64,000 bases of DNA from Planctomycetaceae bacterium. GTDB lineage: Bacteria > Planctomycetota > Planctomycetia > Planctomycetales > Planctomycetaceae. Shown one piece after another: positions 58,150 to 64,000 of the stretch. Position 1 is the first letter of the stretch; each line of letters begins with the position of its first letter. The DNA is taken from positions 1-64,000 of the forward strand of contig JAKFUF010000022.1 in the NCBI GenBank assembly GCA_021732845.1, in the 5' to 3' direction. Made by a program: the position numbers and the translations under genes. The notes below the pieces were generated by a model, which saw nothing but the letters and a program-made list of their open reading frames with translations, did no database searches and was not told the DNA's origin.

Positions 58150-59110
58150 GTCGTTGTTCCGCATCCGCCGCGTCGAAGAAGAGATTGCGCGCATCTACCC
58201 CACCGACAAGCTGAAAAGCCCGGTCCATCTTTCCATTGGACAGGAGGCCGTGTCGGTGGCGGTGTGCGAGGCGCTTCGTCCCGAGGACGTTTGCTTCGGC
58301 ACCTATCGCAGCCACGCGATGTATCTCGCCAAGGGCGGGGACATCAACGGCATGGTGGCTGAGATGTATGGCAAGCAGACCGGCTGCACCAAGGGCAAGG
58401 GCGGGTCGATGCACCTCGTCGACACGAAGGCGGGTGTCATGGGCACCTCTGCCGTCGTGGGGACGACCATCGCCAACGCCGTGGGCTATGCCTACGCCAT
58501 GAAGCTGCAGCGGAAGAAAGTCGTCACGACCGTGTTCTTCGGTGACGGAGCCACGGAAGAGGGCGTGTTCCCGGAAAGCCTGAACTTCGCCGTGCTGAAG
58601 AACCTGCCGGTGTTGTTCATCTGCGAGAACAATGGCTATGCCATTCACACCTCGCAGGCCAAGCGGCAGGGACATCCGCACATCACTGAGCGGGCGAAAG
58701 CCGCCGGGGTGCAGTCTTCCTGTGTCGAAGACAACGACTGCCTGGAGCTGCACGGCCAGGTGAAGTCGGCCGTCGAAGCGATGCGAGCCGGCACCAGCGG
58801 GCCGCGGTTCTTCGAATGCAAGACCTATCGCTGGAAGGAACATGTCGGGCCGAACGAAGACTTCGGTCTGGGCTATCGCACCCCGTCGGAAGCCAAGCGC
58901 TGGATCGAGAACGACCAGGTGACCAAGATCGCCGCCCTCGTTCCGGAAGCCACGCGCAAGGCGATCGAGGCCGAAGTCGAGGCGGAAGTCAAAGCCGCCT
59001 TCGAGTTCGCCGAGGCCAGTCCGTTCCCGGACGTGAGCGAACTGATGACGGATGTCTTCCATACTCCCTGTGCCGCGACTCCTTCTGAAGCCGTGAGAAA
59101 GGCTGCTTAA
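58130..59110 (+). CDS. TPP-dependent dehydrogenase E1 component, alpha subunit
   Basis: GGAAGGAA before ATG 58130 supports this start, 20 bp inside the preceding gene. The 326-residue protein has the thiamine-diphosphate motif GDGATEEGVFPESLNF...ENN, SVHL-type substrate segment SPVHLSIGQEA, and GTYRSHAMYLAKGG. It matches pyruvate/acetoin dehydrogenase E1 alpha. No E2 or E3 gene accompanies it; instead it sits inside a sugar-nucleotide cluster, so it may transfer a two-carbon unit to a keto-sugar rather than feed lipoyl-E2. Confidence 0.92.
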   Translation: MHEQFYKSLFRIRRVEEEIARIYPTDKLKSPVHLSIGQEAVSVAVCEALRPEDVCFGTYRSHAMYLAKGGDINGMVAEMYGKQTGCTKGKGGSMHLVDTKAGVMGTSAVVGTTIANAVGYAYAMKLQRKKVVTTVFFGDGATEEGVFPESLNFAVLKNLPVLFICENNGYAIHTSQAKRQGHPHITERAKAAGVQSSCVEDNDCLELHGQVKSAVEAMRAGTSGPRFFECKTYRWKEHVGPNEDFGLGYRTPSEAKRWIENDQVTKIAALVPEATRKAIEAEVEAEVKAAFEFAEASPFPDVSELMTDVFHTPCAATPSEAVRKAA

Positions 59111-59113
59111 CTT

Positions 59114-60226
59114 ATGGATACCACACTCTGTGTTGAACAGTCTCAAACGGCCGAGGCGGCGGACATCGTCGCGATGCCCAAAGAGCGGACGCTGACTTAT
59201 ACCGAAGCGATTCGTGAAGCCACGGACATGGAAATGGCCCGCGATCCCAACGTGATCGTGTTCGGCCTGGATGTCGACGACCCCAAGGCGATTCAGGGCA
59301 CCACCAAGGGCCTTCTGGACAAGTACGGTTCCGAACGCGTGTTCGGCACCCCATTGTCTGAAGACGCGATGACCGGCGTGGCCATCGGTGCCGCACTGGC
59401 CGGCCTGCGGCCGATCCATGTGCATATCCGCATGGATTTCCTGATGCTGTCCATGAACCAACTGGTGAACGTGGGGGCCAAAAGCTCCTACATGTTCGGC
59501 GGTGCGGTGCATGTGCCGCTCGTCGTCCGGTCGATGATTGGCAAGAGCTGGGGCCAGGGCGCGCAGCACTCCCAGGGGTTGTACTCCTACTTCATGCACG
59601 TTCCCGGCATGAAGGTCGTCTGCCCCACGACCCCGTATGACGCCAAGGGCTGTCTGATCGAGGCGGTTCGTGACGACAACCCGGTCATGTTCGTCGAGCA
59701 CCGGATTCTGCACTTCCAGAAGGGGCCGGTGCCCGCCGCCTCCTACACCGTGGCTCCCGGCAAGGCCCGCATCACCGCCGAAGGTGATGACATCACGCTC
59801 GTCGGCATCAGCTACATGCAGTTGGAGTGCCTGCGGGCGCAGCGGTATCTGGCCGATGTCGGCATCAACGCCGAAGTCATCGACCCGATCTGGCTGGCAC
59901 CGCTGGACATCGACACCATCGCGGCGTCGGTCCGCAAGACCGGCAAGCTGTGCGTCGTCGACAACGGCTGGACGACCTGCGGCGCTTCCGCCGAAATCGT
60001 CGCCCAGGTGCTGGAACGGCTGCAGGGCACCCGCGACATCCGCGTCATGCGGATGGGCTTCGCCAACACCGCCTGCCCCACGTCGCCCACGCTGGAAGCC
60101 GAGTTCTATCCAGACGCCCGCCGCGTGGCCTCCGCCGCCTACGACATGGTCCACGGCCGCAAGAAGAATTGGATGCCCGAAGAACGCGTCGATCTGCGTC
60201 AGATCGAGTTCAAGGGTCCGTTCTAA
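59114..60226 (+). CDS. TPP-dependent dehydrogenase E1 component, beta subunit
   Basis: Starting three bases after the alpha-subunit stop, this 370-residue protein has the transketolase pyrimidine-binding domain (LTYTEAIREATDMEMARDPN, VFGTPLSEDAMTGVAIGAAL with the conserved Glu) and the C-terminal transketolase domain (VVDNGWTTCGASAEIV). It forms the heterotetramer with the alpha subunit. An unusual 25-residue N-terminal extension precedes the fold. The substrate is unknown. Confidence 0.92.
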   Translation: MDTTLCVEQSQTAEAADIVAMPKERTLTYTEAIREATDMEMARDPNVIVFGLDVDDPKAIQGTTKGLLDKYGSERVFGTPLSEDAMTGVAIGAALAGLRPIHVHIRMDFLMLSMNQLVNVGAKSSYMFGGAVHVPLVVRSMIGKSWGQGAQHSQGLYSYFMHVPGMKVVCPTTPYDAKGCLIEAVRDDNPVMFVEHRILHFQKGPVPAASYTVAPGKARITAEGDDITLVGISYMQLECLRAQRYLADVGINAEVIDPIWLAPLDIDTIAASVRKTGKLCVVDNGWTTCGASAEIVAQVLERLQGTRDIRVMRMGFANTACPTSPTLEAEFYPDARRVASAAYDMVHGRKKNWMPEERVDLRQIEFKGPF

Positions 60227-60243
60227 GGAACTGACAACCCGGC

Positions 60244-60270
60244 GAGCGGGGGCCATTGAAACCCCCGCTC
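60244..60270 (+). terminator. Hairpin after the E1 beta gene
   Basis: GAGCGGGGG (60244-60252) pairs with CCCCCGCTC (60262-60270) across a 9-nt loop. There is no U-run, so it may be an attenuating or mRNA-stabilising hairpin rather than a full terminator. Confidence 0.5.
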
Positions 60271-60301
60271 GGCCGGAGCGTCCACACGATTGCCGCAAAC
60301 C

Positions 60302-60550
60302 ATGCCTCAAATCACACAAATTCCGCTGCCGGGTGATGCTGGGCAAACCCCCACGGGTGCCCTCCAGTTCGAAGACGACTGGCCGGGAATGTTCATCCGC
60401 GGTGATTCGGCATTCTTTGTCATGACCGCGATTCGGCGGCTCCAGACGCACTTTCAAGACTCTCAGGCAGAGGACGTGACGGCGGCCATGGCCGTCCTCG
60501 AATCGCTGGCCGACAACATTGACCAAAACGTCGTTGTCCACTGTTCCTGA
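60302..60550 (+). CDS. Small conserved-looking protein of unknown function in the sugar cluster
   Basis: ATG 60302 gives 82 residues; a TTG at 60290 is the alternative. It starts MPQITQIPLPGDAG, continues with FEDDWPGMFIRGDSAFFVMT and ends in a helical half. There is no signal peptide, membrane helix or known motif. The frame fits the gap between the E1 beta and DegT genes and shows GC-rich third positions, so I treat it as real. Its role is unknown. Confidence 0.6.
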   Translation: MPQITQIPLPGDAGQTPTGALQFEDDWPGMFIRGDSAFFVMTAIRRLQTHFQDSQAEDVTAAMAVLESLADNIDQNVVVHCS

Positions 60551-60605
60551 CCGTCGCCGCCAACACAACCAACACATTACGCTCCCATCCGACAGGAAGT
60601 CGTCC

Positions 60606-61820
60606 ATGCAACCGGTGAAGTCCCTCAATTGGCCCTTGATGCGGAACAACATCTCGCGCAGCGATCTGGATGCGCTGATCGGCTTCTTGCAGCAGGACGA
60701 CCCGATTCTGACGCAGTCGGCCAACGTCAAGGCGTTCGAACAGGAATGGGCGGACTGGCTGGGCGTGAAGCATTGCGTGTTCATGAACTCCGGCGCGTCG
60801 GCCAACCTGCTGACGATCACCGCCCTGCGTGAACTCTGTGGCCTCGGCGAGGTGCTCGTCCCCACGCTGACGTGGGTCTCGGACATCTCCGCCGTGCTGC
60901 AAAACAACATGACGCCCGTCTTCTGCGACATCGACCAGCGGACGCTGGCGATGGACGAGGACGAAATCCTGCGGAAGATCACCCCCCGCACCAAGGCAGT
61001 GTTCCTGACACACGTCCTCGGCTACAACGGCCTCTCGCCACGGCTCCTGGCGGAGCTGGAAGCCCGCAAAATTCCGCTCATTGAAGATGTCTGCGAATCG
61101 CACGGCGCGACGATGAACGGCCAGAAGCTGGGTTCGTTCGGCTGGGTCTCCAACTTCTCCTTCTATTATGCCCACCACCTGAGCACGATCGAAGGCGGCA
61201 TGGTCTGCACCAACGACTCGCACCTCTACGAGGTGATCCGCATGCTGCGGTCGCACGGCATGGTGCGTGAATCGACCTCGCCTGCCCTCAAGCAGGCCTA
61301 TTACGAACAGTACCCCGACTGCAACCCGGACTTCATCTTCGCCTTCCCGGCGTACAACGTCCGCAGCACGGAACTCAACGCCGTCATCGGCCGGGCCCAA
61401 CTGCCGCGGCTCGACGAGAACAACCTGAAACGGACCGAGAACCTGCTGACGTTTCTGAACAATCTCGACCCGACCAAGTATCAAACGGACTTCGCCACCG
61501 AAGGCAGCAGCAACTACGCCCTGACGCTGGTGCTGCAGGAAAACAACCCCATCCTGGCGCAAAACGTCGTGTCGGCCCTGAAGCAAGCCGGCGTCGAATG
61601 TCGCCGTGGCTTGTCGGGCGGCGGCAGCATGGTCCGCCAGCCGTTCCTCCGCAAGGTCGTCGGTGAGCACGCCTGGAAGGACTTCCCCAACGTCGACCAC
61701 GTGCACTTCAACGGCTGGTACATCGGCAACTACCCCAGCCTCGAGACTTCCAAGATTCTCGACCTGTGCAATCTGCTGAACAGTCTTCCGGCGGCGGCGG
61801 TGCGCAAGGCGGCGGCATAA
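60606..61820 (+). CDS. DegT/DnrJ/EryC1/StrS-family PLP enzyme with His replacing the PLP lysine (ColD/RfbH-like 3-dehydratase)
   Basis: The start at ATG 60606 (MQPVKSLNWPLMRNNISRSD) is preferred; the longer frame lacks family similarity. The 404-residue protein has the PLP phosphate-binding segment NSGASANLLT (61-70), the pyridine aspartate in IEDVCESHGA (D161) and the active-site segment SFYYAHHLSTIEGG (185-198). Aligned with the family motif SFHxxKxxxxxEGG, position 190 is His, not Lys. That substitution is the hallmark of the 3-dehydratases ColD and RfbH, which remove the C3 hydroxyl of 4-keto-6-deoxysugars using glutamate or an iron-sulfur reductase. Aminotransferase activity is therefore unlikely. 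Confidence 0.92.
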   Translation: MQPVKSLNWPLMRNNISRSDLDALIGFLQQDDPILTQSANVKAFEQEWADWLGVKHCVFMNSGASANLLTITALRELCGLGEVLVPTLTWVSDISAVLQNNMTPVFCDIDQRTLAMDEDEILRKITPRTKAVFLTHVLGYNGLSPRLLAELEARKIPLIEDVCESHGATMNGQKLGSFGWVSNFSFYYAHHLSTIEGGMVCTNDSHLYEVIRMLRSHGMVRESTSPALKQAYYEQYPDCNPDFIFAFPAYNVRSTELNAVIGRAQLPRLDENNLKRTENLLTFLNNLDPTKYQTDFATEGSSNYALTLVLQENNPILAQNVVSALKQAGVECRRGLSGGGSMVRQPFLRKVVGEHAWKDFPNVDHVHFNGWYIGNYPSLETSKILDLCNLLNSLPAAAVRKAAA

Positions 61821-61925
61821 CCCAGACACTCTTCACGGACATGCAGGCGGCCTGCCTGCCCACCAACCTCAACCTCGGCCTCTTCCGAGATCGACCGCAT
61901 AAAATACTAGGAGAGTTTGAATATC

Positions 61926-63452
61926 ATGTCCGTGAAACCTGATGTCGTTCTGATCAATCCACGCAGCCGCAAGATGGTTTACCAGGGGTTGGGAACCGAA
62001 CTTGCCGCCATCGAGAATCCGGTCTGGGCCGGGCTGATGGCCACCTATGTGCGCAAGCAGGGGTTGTCCGCCGAGATCATTGATGCCGAAGCCGAAGAGC
62101 TGGACCATGACGAGGTCGCCCGCCGCGTGGTCGACCTCGATCCGGTCCTGTCGGTGGTGGTCGTCTACGGACATCAGCCGTCGGCCTCGACGCAGATCAT
62201 GCCGGCTTCCAGCGCTTCCGTGTCGGCCATCAAGGCCGCCAAAAGCGACATGCCCGTGCTGATGGTCGGCGGCCATGTCGCCGCGCTCCCTGGCAAGACG
62301 ATGGAAGACGAAGTCTGTGACTACGTCGGCTCCGGCGAAGGCCTGTTCACCATTGTGGAACTGGCCCGCGCGCTCAAGGCGTCGCCCAAGCGACCCGAAC
62401 TCGAAAAGGTTCGCGGCCTGTGGTATCGCGACAACGGCAAGTTGAACTTCACCCCCAACGCGCCGCTGCTGCAAAACCTGGATGTGGAAATGCCCGGCAT
62501 CGCCTGGGACCTGATCCCCACCGACAAGTACCGCGCCCACAACTGGCACACGTTCGGCAACCTCGAACGCCAGCCGTACGCCGCCATCTACACCACCCTG
62601 GGCTGCCCCTACCATTGCAGTTTCTGCTGTATTCAAGCTCCGTTCAAGGACGGTGAAAAAGAACTGGGACTGAAGGAAACCACCAACAGCTACCGCTACT
62701 GGAGCCCTGCCGCCGTCGGTGCCGAACTGGACATCCTGGCGAAGAAGGGCGTCCGCAACATCAAGTTCGCCGACGAAATGTTTGTGCTCAACCGCAAGCA
62801 TGTGATGGGCATCGCCGACCTGATCATCGAACGGGGCTACGACTTCAACATCTGGGCCTACGCCCGCGTCGATACGGTCAAGGAAGGGATGCTGCCCAAG
62901 CTGAAACAGGCCGGCTTCAACTGGCTGGCGTTTGGCATCGAAACCGCCAACGACCGCGTCCAGACCAACATCGAAAAGCGGTTCTCGACCGCCGAGATCT
63001 ACGACACGGTTCGCAAGGTGAAGGAACACGGGATCAACATCATCGGCAACTACATCTTCGGCCTGCCCGAAGACGACCATGCCAGCATGCAGGAAACACT
63101 GGACATGGCACTGGAACTCAATTGTGAGTTCGCCAACCTGTACTCGGCGATGGCCTACCCCGGCTCGCCGCTGTACACGATGGCCCTGGCCGAAGGCTGG
63201 CAGCTTCCCGCCGCCTGGTCCGGCTACTCGCAGCACTCCATCGACAGCACGCCGCTGCCCACGAAGTATCTGCCCGCCTCCGAAGTCCTCAAATTCCGCG
63301 ATGAAGCCTTCACCAAGTACTTCACCGCCCCGAGCTACCTCAAGCTCGTGCAGGACCAGTTCGGCAGCGAAACCATGGCCCACCTCCGCGACATGTGCAA
63401 ACACACGCTGACCCGGAATTTGTACAAGCAGGAATCGAAAGCGGCGGCATAA
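61926..63452 (+). CDS. B12-binding-domain radical SAM protein
   Basis: ATG 61926 begins MSVKPDVVLINPRSR; AGGAG lies 12 nt upstream, so a TTG at 61917 is also possible. The 508-residue protein has a Rossmann-like cobalamin-type domain (about 1-180), then a radical SAM domain with CPYHCSFC (C227, C231, C234) binding the 4Fe-4S cluster. AFGIETANDRV and IIGNYIFGLPEDD are conserved in this class. The B12 DxHxxG motif is not obvious. These enzymes methylate unactivated carbons or rearrange cyclic substrates. In this cluster a C-methylation of the sugar is the simplest guess. Confidence 0.92.
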   Translation: MSVKPDVVLINPRSRKMVYQGLGTELAAIENPVWAGLMATYVRKQGLSAEIIDAEAEELDHDEVARRVVDLDPVLSVVVVYGHQPSASTQIMPASSASVSAIKAAKSDMPVLMVGGHVAALPGKTMEDEVCDYVGSGEGLFTIVELARALKASPKRPELEKVRGLWYRDNGKLNFTPNAPLLQNLDVEMPGIAWDLIPTDKYRAHNWHTFGNLERQPYAAIYTTLGCPYHCSFCCIQAPFKDGEKELGLKETTNSYRYWSPAAVGAELDILAKKGVRNIKFADEMFVLNRKHVMGIADLIIERGYDFNIWAYARVDTVKEGMLPKLKQAGFNWLAFGIETANDRVQTNIEKRFSTAEIYDTVRKVKEHGINIIGNYIFGLPEDDHASMQETLDMALELNCEFANLYSAMAYPGSPLYTMALAEGWQLPAAWSGYSQHSIDSTPLPTKYLPASEVLKFRDEAFTKYFTAPSYLKLVQDQFGSETMAHLRDMCKHTLTRNLYKQESKAAA

Positions 63453-63470
63453 CCGCAAGCAAGGCGAACA

Positions 63471-63499
63471 AACGCGGAACGGTTGTTCCGCGTTTTTTT
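63471..63499 (+). terminator. Strong Rho-independent terminator ending the sugar cluster
   Basis: AACGCGGAAC (63471-63480), loop GGTT, GTTCCGCGTT (63485-63494), then TTTTT. It has a perfect 10-bp stem, 19 bp after the radical SAM stop. Confidence 0.95.
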
Positions 63500-63602
63500 A
63501 TGCCGCGTGAACGTTCTCAGATAATCTCAAGATTTCAAAGTCTGTTGTGGACCAGAGTCAGCAAAATTGCGATCGACGGCCGACCATAACCAACGAGAAG
63601 AA

Positions 63603-63733
63603 GAACCACGAATTTACACGAATCAAACGAATGACACGAATAAAACAATAGATCTCATCACCAGCGATGAGGAGCCGGTTCTCTATTCGTGTAATTCGTA
63701 AAATTCGTGGTCAACTTTACTACCATTCGATCT
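63603..63733. repeat. Inverted repeat with 9-nt iterated arms (CACGAAT family), copy 2
   Basis: Left arm ACGAATTTAC, ACGAATCAA, ACGAATGAC, ACGAATAAA. Right arm ATTCGTGTA, ATTCGTAAA, ATTCGTGGT. Flanking GATCT and CATTCGAT segments also match copy 1 at 50492-50622. It lies between same-strand genes. The 422-bp gap 63453-63874 has no gene. Confidence 0.9.
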
Positions 63734-63827
63734 AGGCACCGTATCGTTGGATCAACTAAACCGTCGATCCAGAGGCGTTTCTCGTCCGCTGATTCTCCAC
63801 GCGTTTGCCGCCATCTTGCACAGCGTA

Positions 63828-63850
63828 CTGTGAAATTTGAAATTCCCTCC
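63828..63850. repeat. Single GAAATTT-family arm upstream of the glycosyltransferase
   Basis: ACTGTGAAATTTGAAATTCC then CTC. It matches the arm at 20266-20293, which also precedes a gene; here it ends 25 bp before the ATG. Confidence 0.55.
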
Positions 63851-63874
63851 TCTCGTCCGCCTGGCCGCACCGCG

Positions 63875-64000
63875 ATGCCCGATTTCAGCCTGATCCTCCC
63901 CACCCGCGAACGTCCCGCGCTTGTCGAGCGGACACTCGATTCATTGTGTGCCACGGCGACGCGGCCGGAACAGGTGGAAGTGGTGCTGTATGCGGACGAC
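63875..64000 (+). CDS. Family 2 glycosyltransferase, N-terminal fragment at window edge
   Basis: The ATG at 63875 starts MPDFSLILPTRERPALVERT, followed by LDSLCATATRPEQVEVVLYA and then DD. This is the typical GT2 opening (strand, helix, strand and the D-x-D-like end). The frame runs open to the window edge at 42 residues. It probably belongs with the sugar cluster but has its own terminator-separated start. Confidence 0.8.
   Translation, partial: MPDFSLILPTRERPALVERTLDSLCATATRPEQVEVVLYADD

Noticed and set aside
60244-60270. Full Rho-independent terminator splitting the sugar operon
   Set aside because: The hairpin is strong but lacks a U-tract, so I kept it only as a hairpin of uncertain role.
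57935-60994. 1019-residue open frame on the minus strand
   Set aside because: It is antisense to four well-supported sugar-cluster genes, has no recognisable domains, and is explained by high GC at third positions.

Overview
The window looks like a chromosomal segment from a planctomycete (phylum Planctomycetota, probably Planctomycetia). The main evidence is five large secreted proteins of the planctomycete-typical PSCyt1/DUF1549/DUF1553 class, two DUF1501 partner proteins, a prepilin with a DUF1559-like C-terminal end, and a DUF4175 membrane protein. DNA is GC-rich by eye. I saw no rRNA, tRNA or CRISPR array.

Layout. 1-12973 is mostly on the minus strand: a cut-off EamA transporter, two PSCyt1/DUF1549/DUF1553 proteins and one DUF1501 protein, plus a plus-strand pair (secreted Trp-repeat protein and prepilin) and a truncated 2-hydroxyacid dehydrogenase. 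13196-14212 is a DUF3775-like gene followed by an HEPN-domain gene. 14619-19957 is a second PSCyt1-DUF1549-DUF1553/DUF1501 operon flanked by a 76-bp duplication. 20401-25764 is an island-like stretch: a small membrane protein, a 1240-residue nuclease-NTPase resembling antiviral STAND proteins, and a decayed REP-associated transposase. 25844-36080 (minus) carries a Gfo/Idh/MocA oxidoreductase, a DUF502 membrane protein, two more DUF1549/DUF1553 proteins, an orphan oligopeptide ABC ATPase coupled to a DJ-1/PfpI protein, and a small basic winged-helix-like protein. 36323-55605 is a housekeeping block: cydAB coupled to a QueD/PTPS enzyme, DUF4175 protein, tail-specific protease, PpiC foldase, ABC-F ATPase, priA, HtrA protease, citrate synthase and a double alpha/beta hydrolase.

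56028-64000 (plus) is a compact nucleotide-sugar/polysaccharide cluster: heptose-kinase-like GHMP kinase, GDP-fucose-synthase-like reductase, TPP-dependent E1 alpha and beta subunits, a small unknown protein, a DegT-family enzyme whose PLP lysine is replaced by histidine (as in 3-dehydratases ColD and RfbH), a B12-type radical SAM enzyme and a family 2 glycosyltransferase. I infer that it makes an unusual deoxy and possibly branched sugar. With the STAND-like gene it is the best candidate here for undescribed biology.

Across the window, intergenic gaps carry several unrelated-sequence repeat elements that share one design: arms built from iterated 7- to 10-nt units facing an inverted partner. 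A second repeat family (CAGCCGG...GTTAGCG...CCGGTT) and a strongly over-represented heptamer, GTGGCTC, are also visible.
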